Part shown: one piece after another, positions 24,843 through 31,358 of the stretch
Numbering within the stretch: the stretch's first letter is position 1
Layout of the letters: each line of letters opens with the position of its first letter
Origin: a virus
Virus record (IMG/VR): IMGVR_UViG_3300037245_001284
Span: 1-35,818 of that record
Direction: 5' to 3' (one strand)
Length of the DNA: 35,818 nucleotides
Notes under the pieces: model-generated
The model's input: only the letters and a program-made list of their open reading frames with translations
The model's database searches: none
What the model was told of the DNA's origin: nothing
Made by a program: the position numbers and the translations under genes

Positions 24843-25570
24843 GTTCTGCCTTGAATGGTCATCAGAATAACATGCGCAGTGACAGGCTTTAACCAGAGTC
24901 CGAGTAACCTGTCATTGTCGGCGTCTGTCAAGGACACTCGGATTTTGCCTTCCTTTGCAAACACCACATAAACTTTGACGCTGAAGAGTCCGCTGTCACG
25001 AAGCTTCCCCAACTCTTTGAATTGTTCCCGGACTTCCTCATTATCGTACACATAAGCGACAACACGATAGCGAAACTCTTGTTCGCAGGCCTTAGGAGAG
25101 AAGATGTCATAGTCAGGGTCTTCTACATCTTCCTCCGGCGTCTCTCCGATTTCGAGAATCTCGTCAATCCGCTCGACTGTGTGGACGCCATAGAAAGTGT
25201 GGAGGATGTCTCCACCTGGTTTGCCTTTTGTGATAACGAGGGCGGGGAAGGATTTGATCCACCGGCCTCCTGGGCTCTTTCGGATGACGATGTTGTACCC
25301 CGCCGCCTCAAACGCCGGAACCAACGCCTTCTGCTTTTCGCAGGCGCCACAGTTTCTTGTGGTCCAGATGGTGATCCAGTATTCGTTTCGGGAAACCCCT
25401 TCAGCGTCAAAAAGTCCTGAATTATAGACAGCAGGGACTTCAGGAATGCTGGCCACGTCTTGGGGTTGATCAGCACAGATCGCAGGGCTCTTTTCAACCG
25501 CAGCCATAAACGTAACAAGTGCAAATACTGCATAGCTTGCCCCTATAAGTGTCCAAGTTCTGTCTGACAT
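24839..25570 (-). CDS. Membrane-anchored thioredoxin-like protein
   Basis: 243 residues from ATG 25570, two bases after the stop of the upstream gene and preceded by AAGG; an ATG ten codons earlier would overlap that gene. Residues about 6-25 (WTLIGASYAVFALVTFMAAV) form a signal anchor. A thioredoxin fold follows: ITIWTTRNCGACEKQKALVP (CGAC redox pair, C74 and C77), AAGYNIVIRK, then SFPALVI with the usual cis-proline before the strand (P109). The second half has KACEQEFRYRVVAYVYDNEE and a D-A-D-N-D-R-L-L segment and is not recognised. A periplasm-facing thiol-disulfide role is likely for such a protein. A disulfide oxidoreductase fits the many Cys-rich proteins in this genome. Confidence 0.75.
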   Translation of the reverse strand: MSDRTWTLIGASYAVFALVTFMAAVEKSPAICADQPQDVASIPEVPAVYNSGLFDAEGVSRNEYWITIWTTRNCGACEKQKALVPAFEAAGYNIVIRKSPGGRWIKSFPALVITKGKPGGDILHTFYGVHTVERIDEILEIGETPEEDVEDPDYDIFSPKACEQEFRYRVVAYVYDNEEVREQFKELGKLRDSGLFSVKVYVVFAKEGKIRVSLTDADNDRLLGLWLKPVTAHVILMTIQGRT

Positions 25571-25572
25571 GA

Positions 25573-26139
25573 CTAACCTTTTGGTGTATGCTCGTACCAT
25601 TCCAGGCGCATGAAGACGTCCTGGTCGGAACCGCTAGTGTCAGTGACGCGTAATGTGTACCATGTGTTCTCTTTCAACACCCATTCTTCGCGAGTAGATC
25701 CACTTCCGCCAATAGCTGTTCCAGGGCGGGCGCCTTCTGCGCCGATGTGACGGTGACCAAGTATCACTACATTAGTAGTGACAAGTGTGCCATCGACAAA
25801 GAAGGCTTGAGTAGATGAAGCGTCAGAATGATTTCTGTTGGCATTCCTTGGTGTCACTGTGGTGCCGTTGGAAGTGACTTCCATACCCTCATAGAACCAA
25901 GCATCTGATGAGTTGGACGTCTCGACCTCAATAAGCATGTGACATTGTTTGCCATTGCTCGGTGTGAGCAATGTCAAGTCCTTGGTAGCGTCAGCGGCAA
26001 GAACACCCGAGTAACCACCTCGATAAGTGCCGCCTTTGTGTATCTCATGGTGCGCGTAAGTAATCGTGTTCAGTGCGTGCGACACCTTATCGATTGTAAC
26101 GGTGCGTTCGCCATCAGTCAGTTTGAAAGGACTAGCCAT
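25573..26139 (-). CDS. Capsid-accessory beta-rich protein (paralog of 19367)
   Basis: 188 residues. Key segments are THALNTITYAHHEI-like SHALNTITYAHHEIHKGGTY, LTLLTPSNGKQCHMLIEVET, DAWFYEGMEVTSNGTTVTPR then NANRNHSD, and EEWVLKENTWYTLRVTDTSG followed by FMRLEWYEHTP. The order (F-x-E-G-x-x-V-T-x-x-G-T, N-x-N-R, then W-x-L-x-x-x-T-W-Y-x-L-R, then L-x-W-Y-E-H) recurs in phage proteins encoded near portal and capsid genes, thought to be structural. This copy lies beside the exported peptidase, far from the capsid genes. The start is preceded by the upstream TAA with only a weak ribosome site. Confidence 0.72.
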   Translation of the reverse strand: MASPFKLTDGERTVTIDKVSHALNTITYAHHEIHKGGTYRGGYSGVLAADATKDLTLLTPSNGKQCHMLIEVETSNSSDAWFYEGMEVTSNGTTVTPRNANRNHSDASSTQAFFVDGTLVTTNVVILGHRHIGAEGARPGTAIGGSGSTREEWVLKENTWYTLRVTDTSGSDQDVFMRLEWYEHTPKG

Positions 26140-26142
26140 AGT

Positions 26143-27114
26143 TTACCAGAGGATGTAGTCAGGAATATCTTCTTGAGGATATCCGATGTAGGAACTCAAC
26201 GCAAAACTGTCGCCTTGGCGTAGCATGGCGTCAACCACGCTGGCGTCGGCCCAGAAAGAACCTCTGGGCTGGTTGTGGCGCGTCGGGCCTTTGACCCAAT
26301 CCCCCCAGCTGTTTTGGATACATGCGCCAGGTCGGTTGGACTTGTCGTCGTAGCCGACTATTGTCATACAGTGGCCCCACTGGCCGCGTCGGCGAAGGAA
26401 GCCCATCGCGTCACGCGTCCAGGATGCGCTCATCATGCCGAAGCCAACGTTACTACAGACGGCAACGGGGTATCCGTTAGCGATTGCGTCGATGGCCTGG
26501 CGGTAACTTGTGACTAATGATGCTGTTTTGATCGGGTGGAGTTTAGCAATAGGCTCCAGTGGGTCGGGACACCCTTGTCGACCGTACTCTTTGGCTAGTG
26601 CTGAGTCGTAAGTTGTGAAGTCGAAGCCACCCGGGTATTCCTGTCTTAAAAGTGCGCCCCAACGCATCAACCATTCAGCGGCCCAAAAACCCGTGCTGCC
26701 GTCACCCCAAATTACGCCCCCACCAACTTCGACTCGGGCACCCCCGTAGAGAGGTTCGGTGGCGCACTCGGCTACCCATTGCTCGGGCTGGTTGTTCATA
26801 TGGATCTGAACACCTGTGACGATGTCAACACCCAAGGCAAAGCCGTGACTGACGCAGTCTCCTATACCTTGCTTATGAGGCACAATTGGCCGCCCCATTG
26901 CCTGCTCCATATAAGGGTGGAGCATGACGACGCGCCCCTTACCTGAGCCTCGGATTTTGTCGTCCAGCTGGCTGAAGAAAGGGTACTTGTGTGTGGCTAC
27001 GAACTGACGACGCGCTTGAGGGCTGTGGACCCATCCCATTAAAGGGGTGCGGGAGAAGCTGGCTCCGGGGAGTAGAGCGACTCCAAAGACCTTCAAAGCG
27101 TCTCGTCGGTTCAT
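26143..27114 (-). CDS. Exported papain-like cysteine peptidase
   Basis: 323 residues, GGAG before ATG 27114. The active-site order is C1A-like: Q82 and C87 in KQGIGDCVSHGFALG, H248 in QWGHCMTIVGYDD, and N268 in CIQNSWGDW. The N-terminus MNRRDALKVFGVALLPGASF has an RR-D-x-(L)-K-x-(F) pattern like a twin-arginine signal followed by a hydrophobic core and a possible A-S-F-S cleavage region. Papain-family enzymes cleave proteins, or in the clan CA amidase branch, peptidoglycan peptides. Export suggests action in the envelope, either lysis or modification of surface proteins. It belongs to a run of exported or envelope genes (24839-28715). Substrate is unknown; catalytic residues are clearly present. 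Confidence 0.88.
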   Translation of the reverse strand: MNRRDALKVFGVALLPGASFSRTPLMGWVHSPQARRQFVATHKYPFFSQLDDKIRGSGKGRVVMLHPYMEQAMGRPIVPHKQGIGDCVSHGFALGVDIVTGVQIHMNNQPEQWVAECATEPLYGGARVEVGGGVIWGDGSTGFWAAEWLMRWGALLRQEYPGGFDFTTYDSALAKEYGRQGCPDPLEPIAKLHPIKTASLVTSYRQAIDAIANGYPVAVCSNVGFGMMSASWTRDAMGFLRRRGQWGHCMTIVGYDDKSNRPGACIQNSWGDWVKGPTRHNQPRGSFWADASVVDAMLRQGDSFALSSYIGYPQEDIPDYILW

Positions 27115-27130
27115 AGTGACTCCATGTCAG

Positions 27131-27871
27131 TTAGTGCGGGCCGAACAATGCTTCGGGTAAATTGTACAAACCCCGTACTAGGACAGCAGTGGTGTTACCT
27201 TCTTCGACGTCCACTTGCCCACAAAGAAAATCAATGGTCTCCAAGCGGGCTCGTTTCCACCAACCAACGTAGTCGTCGGTATTTGTCGGAAGGGTCATCG
27301 CGGGAGATTCGCCGGCGTCATTACCAGCCCCATCGACGATGTTCATCTCGAACAGAGCCTGATAGGCGTTCCGGTCCTTACGTCCAGGTGTAGTGCGGGT
27401 GACCGCGCCCACGCCAGCGCCAGAGCCGGACAGGTCGACGTCGGTGGCTGTGATCAACACAGGCACGGATGCCAGGTTGCCGGAGCAAGTGAACGAACAG
27501 TTGCCATCGCTGAGTCCAACCGACCCTGCTTCCGCCACCGCAATGTCACCATTGACAATGGTAGCAGGGCTGGCCGTATCAAGAGCAGCCTCAATAGTCG
27601 CGGCGGTCGCGTTGTAGGCGAGGCTCGCTGTCGTGTAGGTGATGCCGTTGGCCGACGCGTTCACGCTGATCGTGTAGTTGCCACCACTGGTGGTTGTCAG
27701 GTGCGTGGCAATATCGGTGACTTCATCACCGGCTGTGTTGGCGGCCGTCAAGGCCACAGGCTTGGCTGCTTGAAACTGTGAGATTTGCTGGTAGGCTCGG
27801 GAGACTGCTCGCCCAGGCTTAGTGACAGGAAAGGTTGCATTGTCAAGGAGATTCTGAAAAATACTGGCCAT
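27131..27871 (-). CDS. Structural-type protein with a Thr/Ala-rich beta domain
   Basis: 246 residues; AGGAGG seven bases before ATG 27871. Residues about 45-160 are Thr/Ala/Ser-rich, with GGNYTISVNASANGITYTTA, then LAYNATAATIEAALDTAS and TATDVDLSGSGAGV. The T-A-A-x-I-x-A-A-L-(D/E) helix with flanking strands recurs in phage-associated beta-sandwich proteins. The C-terminal part is helical with GRKDRNAYQALFEMNIVDGA, WWKRARLETIDFLC and GLYNLPEALFG. No signal peptide is seen. It lies between the peptidase and a secreted PKD-like protein. I infer a structural or adhesive protein; the family is uncertain. Confidence 0.6.
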   Translation of the reverse strand: MASIFQNLLDNATFPVTKPGRAVSRAYQQISQFQAAKPVALTAANTAGDEVTDIATHLTTTSGGNYTISVNASANGITYTTASLAYNATAATIEAALDTASPATIVNGDIAVAEAGSVGLSDGNCSFTCSGNLASVPVLITATDVDLSGSGAGVGAVTRTTPGRKDRNAYQALFEMNIVDGAGNDAGESPAMTLPTNTDDYVGWWKRARLETIDFLCGQVDVEEGNTTAVLVRGLYNLPEALFGPH

Positions 27872-28028
27872 GTCGGCCTCCTGGGTGAGAAAGAGTTATG
27901 CGCTTCCTGCGCCGGACTGAGAAGTTCTTGTACAGTGTTCACAGTGGCGGGCTTCCTGCGGAGAATACCGAAGGCTAATGTACCCGGACTGTTGGGTCGT
28001 TGGCACCATTCGTCGATAGCAGGTGCAT

Positions 28029-28715
28029 TTACTCTGCGTATCGTCGGAGTCCTCTAGCAATTTCACTCCAGGTCTCCGTGTGTTGTTCTGGGGTCTTCAG
28101 TAGCCCGGCTCTGGCCTTATTGGCGAGCGAAGACTGAATCTTGACGAGCAGAGGCTTCCAGGTGGCTAGGCTTCCGCCCAGGGCTTCCCGGTTGGCCTCG
28201 GATGTGGCTTTAATGATTCCTTCAGGTGTGGACAGGGCTGTGATCCGATCGGCGACGTCCTCGAAGCTTGCGGCCAGGGCTGAGGCCTCTTCTTTGTTCA
28301 ACTGGAAGCCATACGCCCAGTAGGGAATCCACAGGCTGAGGTCATCCGTTGTGGGCTTCTTAGGCGGCCCGGTTATGGTCACTGTGTGCTGGACGACGTC
28401 TACGGTGCCTCCTAGGGCTGCTGCGACGGTGAAGGTGTATACGCCTGGGGTCCGGCCCGAAAATACTGCTAGTCGCCCGTCATCGTAGATCTGGAAATCC
28501 TCGGTAGGGGCTAACCACTTGATGGAGTCCGCCTCGCTTGTTACCTTGAAGCGGATCAGTTCTCCAACTTTTCCCTTTGTGGGGGCTTCGAGTACAATGC
28601 GCGCTTGTTCCCCGCTCTGTTGTACCACCGGGCTGACAGGCCCATCTGTATCATCAGCGAGTACAGTCGAAAGCGGTACCAGTAGGACCGCAAGAACATA
28701 ACAGAAACCTTTCAT
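28029..28715 (-). CDS. Exported PKD/Ig-like protein
   Basis: 228 residues. The N-terminus MKGFCYVLAVLLVPLSTVLA is a Sec signal, with A-D-D after it as a likely cleavage site. Residues about 37-115 form a PKD/Ig-like beta sandwich: KVGELIRFKVTSEADSIKWL, then GRLAVFSGRTPGVYTFTVAA (the G-x-Y-x-F-x-V-A-A strand) and VQHTVTITGPP. The last 100 residues are helical (NKEEASALAASFEDVADRIT, TWKPLLVKIQSSLANK). An exported protein in a phage suggests action on the host envelope or neighbouring cells. Between its stop and the next start (27871) lie about 150 bases with no convincing gene. A 26-base gap separates it from the small gene upstream. Confidence 0.72.
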   Translation of the reverse strand: MKGFCYVLAVLLVPLSTVLADDTDGPVSPVVQQSGEQARIVLEAPTKGKVGELIRFKVTSEADSIKWLAPTEDFQIYDDGRLAVFSGRTPGVYTFTVAAALGGTVDVVQHTVTITGPPKKPTTDDLSLWIPYWAYGFQLNKEEASALAASFEDVADRITALSTPEGIIKATSEANREALGGSLATWKPLLVKIQSSLANKARAGLLKTPEQHTETWSEIARGLRRYAE

Positions 28716-28741
28716 ACATACCTCAGAGGCAAGGTGCTTGT

Positions 28742-28897
28742 TTACTTGGGTTTGGGTGTGTGGCTCGGGGGAGTGGCCGCCGGGGTTGGCTGGGCGGTCA
28801 CTACCTGTTCGCTAGGCACAGTCGCCCGGAGGGCCGGGATAACCTGCGGAGCGGTGTCGGTCTTAGGAAGTTTCCTAGAGTTAATTGTACGTGTCAT
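28742..28897 (-). CDS. Small basic proline-rich protein
   Basis: 51 residues from ATG 28897, with AAAGGA seven bases upstream; the ATG overlaps the TGA of the upstream small ORF (ATGA). It reads MTRTINSRKLPKTDTAPQVI, PALRATVPSEQ, then a Thr/Pro/Ala-rich tail ending SHTPKPK. The short length, net positive charge and lack of hydrophobic segments point to a disordered phage protein. The antisense frame (28734-28934) is longer but has no ribosome site and is rejected. Function unknown. Confidence 0.6.
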   Translation of the reverse strand: MTRTINSRKLPKTDTAPQVIPALRATVPSEQVVTAQPTPAATPPSHTPKPK

Positions 28898-29040
28898 TTT
28901 GATTCCTTTGAAAGTTTGGTTCGCCCTTGCATAATCTCGCGCCTCACGGCAATACCGATCTCACGGGCAGTGTTCTTCTCAGGTGTCACCCAATTTGCAA
29001 ATAACGGCACCTGAGACAGCGCCGACAAATAACACGACAT
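28894..29040 (-). CDS. Small protein carrying a tape-measure C-terminal motif
   Basis: The stop overlaps the next ATG (ATGA), supporting a real gene. The C-terminus reads NTAREIGIAVRREIMQGRTK followed by L, close to the tape-measure end TVREIGYALRREMRRGTIKL (T-x-REIG-x-A-x-RRE-x-x-x-G-x-x-K-L). The start is uncertain: ATG 29079, ATG 29040 and GTG 28989 are all in frame and none has a clear ribosome site; 29040 gives 48 residues. The N-terminal part overlaps the preceding gene in another frame. It could be a relic of a duplicated tape-measure gene or a functional mimic of its C-terminus; neither can be chosen from sequence. Confidence 0.5.
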   Translation of the reverse strand: MSCYLSALSQVPLFANWVTPEKNTAREIGIAVRREIMQGRTKLSKESK

Positions 29041-29161
29041 CTGTCCAAAGTAGTTTGGCGCCGACTTCATGCCAGGCATCAGGAACCCAGATGGCGGCTA
29101 CGCCCATCGCTGTACCAATGGCCAGGGTGACCAGGCAAGAGTTGAAGAAAGTCTTATACAT
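28979..29161 (-). CDS. Small two-helix membrane protein
   Basis: 60 residues from ATG 29161, preceded by TGAGGA at seven bases. An alternative ATG at 29197 overlaps the upstream stop (ATGA) and would add 12 polar residues. Two hydrophobic helices, FFNSCLVTLAIGTAMGVAAI and LWTDVVLFVGAVSGAVICKL, flank a short VPDAWHEVG loop. The size and topology resemble phage holins or accessory membrane proteins, but there is no family signature. Its end overlaps the N-terminal part of the next ORF. Confidence 0.55.
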   Translation of the reverse strand: MYKTFFNSCLVTLAIGTAMGVAAIWVPDAWHEVGAKLLWTDVVLFVGAVSGAVICKLGDT

Positions 29162-29193
29162 GCGGGGTTCCTCAGTTCGTTGGTATCGGCCTT

Positions 29194-29433
29194 TCATGGC
29201 ATCTCGTTACTGCCGTTCAGGCGTCTAGGCCTACGGAAGCGGATCTTCAAACGTTCACGTAATGTGTCGGCCTCCGACAGTTCGACCAGTTTATTAAGGA
29301 AGAAGCGTCGTCTATACATCAAAGTGGCTATCCTGAGGCCTAACCGATTGAAACGACGATGTAGGCGGTCCTGTAGACGACCTAGACGAGCAACGCGGTG
29401 TTTGACACACCAGAGGCGAAATCGTAGAAACAT
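29194..29433 (-). CDS. Small, very basic protein
   Basis: 79 residues with AGGAGA upstream of ATG 29433. It is rich in arginine: MFLRFRLWCVKHRVARLGRL, QDRLHRRFNRLGLRIATLMY, RRRFFLNKLVELSEADTLRE. The arginine density and amphipathic helical pattern point to nucleic-acid or membrane binding. The stop overlaps the next start. I do not recognise the family. A stem-loop lies in the 64-base gap upstream. Confidence 0.6.
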   Translation of the reverse strand: MFLRFRLWCVKHRVARLGRLQDRLHRRFNRLGLRIATLMYRRRFFLNKLVELSEADTLRERLKIRFRRPRRLNGSNEMP

Positions 29434-29452
29434 AAAAGTTCTCCTGTCGGGG

Positions 29453-29495
29453 CATAGATGGCGGGACTCTCCGTTTAAGAATCTCGCCAGCTATG
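29453..29495 (-). other. Intergenic stem-loop
   Basis: CATAGATGGCG (29453-29463) pairs with CGCCAGCTATG (29485-29495) with one internal mismatch and a 21-base loop. It lies between the stop of 29498 and the start of 29433. No U-tract follows, so it may be a processing or mRNA-stability element. Confidence 0.55.
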
Positions 29496-29497
29496 TC

Positions 29498-29890
29498 CTA
29501 GTCGTACTTACCTCGTCCGAGGAAGCAACTGCCTTCCATGTCATTGTTCGCCCGCATCCATTGCGCGACGAGTTCTTCTTCTGCTCGTAGGGCCTTGATC
29601 TCTTCCTTGTCGAGGCCACCTATTGGCGGTAGCCTGAGACCGCAGATGCAGGTCGTGACGTTCTTGGGATGTCGGCTGTAGGTGTGCCAGCGACCACAGT
29701 CGCAGCGGTTGGTGATTTGTAGTGGTTTAATGTGGTAGAGCGTTAGGGCCTGTTCGGCTTTGAAGGCTTTTACGTATTCCTCTGTCCAGCCCTGCTCGGG
29801 CAGCGGCCAATGACAGGAGCAGGTCAGCCCGGGCTCCCAGATGTAGCGGCGCCAGTTCAGGCAAGATGGGCAGTAGATCTCATTGACCAT
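29498..29890 (-). CDS. Zinc-ribbon-like protein with four cysteine pairs
   Basis: 130 residues from ATG 29890; longer in-frame starts would run through the preceding gene and are rejected. Cysteine pairs occur as YCPSCLNW (residues about 7-10), LTCSCHW, NRCDCGRWH and TTCICGLRLP, two knuckle pairs of the C-x-C/C-x2-C type separated by a helical KAFKAEQALTLYHIKPLQIT. The C-terminal half is a charged helix (LDKEEIKALRAEEELVAQWM). The layout suggests two zinc-binding knuckles, possibly in a nucleic-acid-binding or adaptor protein. The start overlaps the upstream gene by 11 bases. The family is not recognised. Confidence 0.55.
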   Translation of the reverse strand: MVNEIYCPSCLNWRRYIWEPGLTCSCHWPLPEQGWTEEYVKAFKAEQALTLYHIKPLQITNRCDCGRWHTYSRHPKNVTTCICGLRLPPIGGLDKEEIKALRAEEELVAQWMRANNDMEGSCFLGRGKYD

Positions 29891-30146
29891 CTTCAAATAG
29901 ATTCCAGGGCTCTGGAGTGTAGGGTTCTTCTGGGCTGTGGGTCTCGCCGACCGGTTCAGGTTTGTACAGGACGTCAAGGTGATTTTGTGCCACGATATCG
30001 GCCTGCTCTTCCGGAGAGAGGTCATCCCACGCGAGCGGGACCACGTTGGCCAGTTTGCCATACGCTGTGATGTATTTGTAGTGGAGGGCGTCCTTGGCTC
30101 CGGTGACTCCGGTCATGGCGGCTCTGACGCGTTCTTCGATCGCCAT
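29880..30146 (-). CDS. Hypothetical acidic protein at the head of the leftward gene block
   Basis: 88 residues from ATG 30146, chosen because GGAG lies seven bases upstream; an ATG at 30161 is also possible. It reads MAIEERVRAAMTGVTGAKDA, YGKLANVVPLAWDDLSPEEQ, then ADIVAQNHLDVLYKPEPVGE and an acidic Pro-rich tail. The L-S-P-E-E-Q segment is common in small soluble phage proteins. I do not recognise a function. It is the first minus-strand gene left of the divergent plus-strand gene at 30230, so the promoter for this gene block should lie at about 30150-30225. Confidence 0.55.
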   Translation of the reverse strand: MAIEERVRAAMTGVTGAKDALHYKYITAYGKLANVVPLAWDDLSPEEQADIVAQNHLDVLYKPEPVGETHSPEEPYTPEPWNLFEDGQ

Positions 30147-30179
30147 AACCTCGCTCCACATATTTATTGTCCTGCACAC

Positions 30180-30207
30180 TTGACTTCCCCTTTTTATATG
30201 GTATGAT
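30180..30207 (+). promoter_or_regulatory. Sigma70-type promoter for the 30230 gene
   Basis: TTGACT (30180-30185) and TATGAT (30202-30207) are separated by 16 bases, about 23 bases before the ribosome site. It lies in the divergent gap between 30146 (minus) and 30230 (plus). Confidence 0.6.
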
Positions 30208-30229
30208 TAGGGTGAAAGGAGAATCGAAA

Positions 30230-30409
30230 ATGGGATTCTTAATGTTTTTTGCCGGGGCCTTGGTATTCCTTGTTATAGGTATCCTTGGCTCAGATGAAAG
30301 GGAGCGGACGGGCTGGATTATTGCCGCCCTGCTGCTGAGTATGTTCATTGGAACGGTGTTTGTTGTGGGCGCCAATGAGGTCAATCGTGCTCGACAAGAG
30401 GCTCGGTGA
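30230..30409 (+). CDS. Two-helix membrane protein
   Basis: 59 residues from ATG 30230 with AAGGAG eight bases upstream; longer in-frame starts lie across the promoter. It reads MGFLMFFAGALVFLVIGILG, SDERERTGW, then IIAALLLSMFIGTVFVVGAN and EVNRARQEAR. Two membrane helices, a short charged loop and a basic C-terminus fit a holin or small inner-membrane protein. It is one of only two clear plus-strand genes in the window. Its TGA stop is part of the palindrome GTGACGCGTCAC, and a terminator follows about 100 bases downstream. Confidence 0.75.
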   Translation: MGFLMFFAGALVFLVIGILGSDERERTGWIIAALLLSMFIGTVFVVGANEVNRARQEAR

Positions 30410-30417
30410 CGCGTCAC
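30406..30417. promoter_or_regulatory. 12-bp palindrome at the left edge of the gene-free region
   Basis: GTGACGCGTCAC is perfectly self-complementary and contains the TGA stop of the 30230 gene. The same core recurs at 31341-31358 and 32229-32242. It is probably a protein-binding site. Confidence 0.6.
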
Positions 30418-30512
30418 ATAGTTGGGTTTTAGGGTTGCTCGACACCGCGTGCGACCTGTTATAGCGAATCTGACGATTCTGCGGGCCAAACTATAAGGTC
30501 CTTAAAGGTGAC

Positions 30513-30540
30513 CCACCCCCCATAGGGGTGGATAATTTTG
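30513..30540 (+). terminator. Intrinsic terminator-like hairpin
   Basis: CCACCCC (30513-30519) and GGGGTGG (30525-30531) form a 7-bp stem with a 5-base loop, followed by ATAATTTTG. It lies about 100 bases after the 30230-30409 gene. Confidence 0.6.
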
Positions 30541-30646
30541 CATCAATATTTTGAAATTTCCGAAATCTCATATTAACCCTTAAAACAAGCACTCTGCTGA
30601 AGGGCAATGTAAGGGAAAACTTCAACTGAAATGATGCAAAAACGAG

Positions 30647-30693
30647 AAACTAGTGGTGACTTGTACACTGGTGTAGGTTTTGTACACTAGTTT
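30647..30693. promoter_or_regulatory. Nested inverted and direct repeats
   Basis: AAACTAGTG (30647-30655) and CACTAGTTT (30685-30693) are inverted arms. TTGTACACT occurs twice, 19 bases apart (30661-30669 and 30680-30688). This looks like a regulator- or initiator-binding site. Confidence 0.5.
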
Positions 30694-30756
30694 ACAGGGG
30701 TGTTTGAAATACCCACAGGAGCCCAGGTTGGCCGGAATGCTCCTTGTCAAGAAGCA

Positions 30757-30850
30757 TATAATGCACATTTGCTCCGCGTAGGCAGGTTGGGTTGTAGGCT
30801 TGTCCGGATCGGCTGAATTAACGGCCGAGGTTAGCCGTGTCTTTTTTGCA
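30757..30850 (+). ncRNA. Candidate small RNA
   Basis: TATAAT (30757-30762) could be a -10 element, although no good -35 lies at the right distance. About 80 bases later CGGCTGA (from about 30811) pairs with TTAGCCG (ending about 30837) and is followed by TGTCTTTTTTG, an intrinsic terminator shape. The transcript would have no ORF with a ribosome site. No known RNA family is recognised. Confidence 0.3.
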
Positions 30851-30859
30851 TCATTTCTG

Positions 30860-31275
30860 GGTTAGTTTTGGACCTAGAACTAACCTCCGTAAGTCTAGTT
30901 GTGATAAGGGTTTAAGGCGAGATTTCAGAATGGGTTAGTTCTAGATTATAGCGATATCTAGAACTAACCCACTTAACCTGGGGTTCTACCAGGGGTTAAG
31001 TGCCCGAGGTTAGTTCTAGCTTTCCAGAAACAAAAACTATTCTGTATAGAAATGATGAAAAAGAAGAGAGCGCATAGAGGAACGTTTTTACAGAACTAAC
31101 CCATTTTATATGCTATAAAAAGTTCTAAGTCCTTTGATAGCCCCACTTAGTTGGGTTAGTTCTAGGATCTAAAACTAACCTCGTTTTCGCACTTTGATAT
31201 AAGTCCTTACCTGCACTGGACTTACGGGGTTAGTTTTAGGGTTAGTTCTAGCATTTCGACACGCTAGAACTAACC
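30860..31275. repeat. Array of 11 GGTTAGTTYTAG elements
   Basis: Forward copies start near 30860, 30933, 31008, 31154, 31228 and 31240; reverse copies near 30874, 30958, 31092, 31169 and 31264. Most form close inverted pairs. The arms at 30932-30945 and 30957-30970 match over 14 bases around an 11-base loop, and those near 31240 and 31264 over 15 bases around 10. The 12-mer is nearly invariant across 415 bases (C or T at position 9), so the sites are probably bound by one protein. Confidence 0.85.
30970..31002. other. Hairpin inside the 12-mer array
   Basis: CACTTAACC (30970-30978) pairs with GGTTAAGTG (30994-31002), and TGG/CCA can extend the stem inward. Its sequence differs from the flanking 12-mers. 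Confidence 0.55.
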
Positions 31276-31340
31276 CTGAAATGGTAATGATGTGAAAAAG
31301 CCACGTACCATTGCGGAATGATGCTTTATTGCATCAAACC

Positions 31341-31358
31341 TAAGTGACGCGTCACTTA
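31341..31358. promoter_or_regulatory. 18-bp palindrome at the right edge of the gene-free region
   Basis: TAAGTGACGCGTCACTTA is perfectly self-complementary. It contains the TGA stop of the minus-strand 31352 gene, mirroring the palindrome at 30406. Confidence 0.65.

Larger units (their letters stand above)
30410..31351. other. Gene-free control region, possible origin
   Basis: No plausible gene occurs here. It holds a plus-strand terminator, a 47-base dyad (30647-30693), a candidate small RNA, the GGTTAGTTYTAG array with a separate hairpin, and AT-rich stretches (31020-31080, 31100-31125). The edges are the TGACGCGTCA palindromes, which overlap the stops of two convergent genes. Clustered iteron-like repeats with adjacent AT-rich DNA are typical of phage or plasmid origins or partition sites; no initiator gene is in the window. 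Confidence 0.55.

Noticed and set aside
27748-27942. 64-residue minus-strand frame
   Set aside because: Overlaps the start of the 27131 gene in another frame and has no ribosome site.
27872-28028. Possible 37-residue ORF (start near 27990) with a C-x2-C
   Set aside because: No ribosome site and no coupling to either neighbour.
28734-28934. 66-residue hydrophobic plus-strand frame
   Set aside because: Antisense to the 51-residue minus-strand gene, with no ribosome site or promoter.
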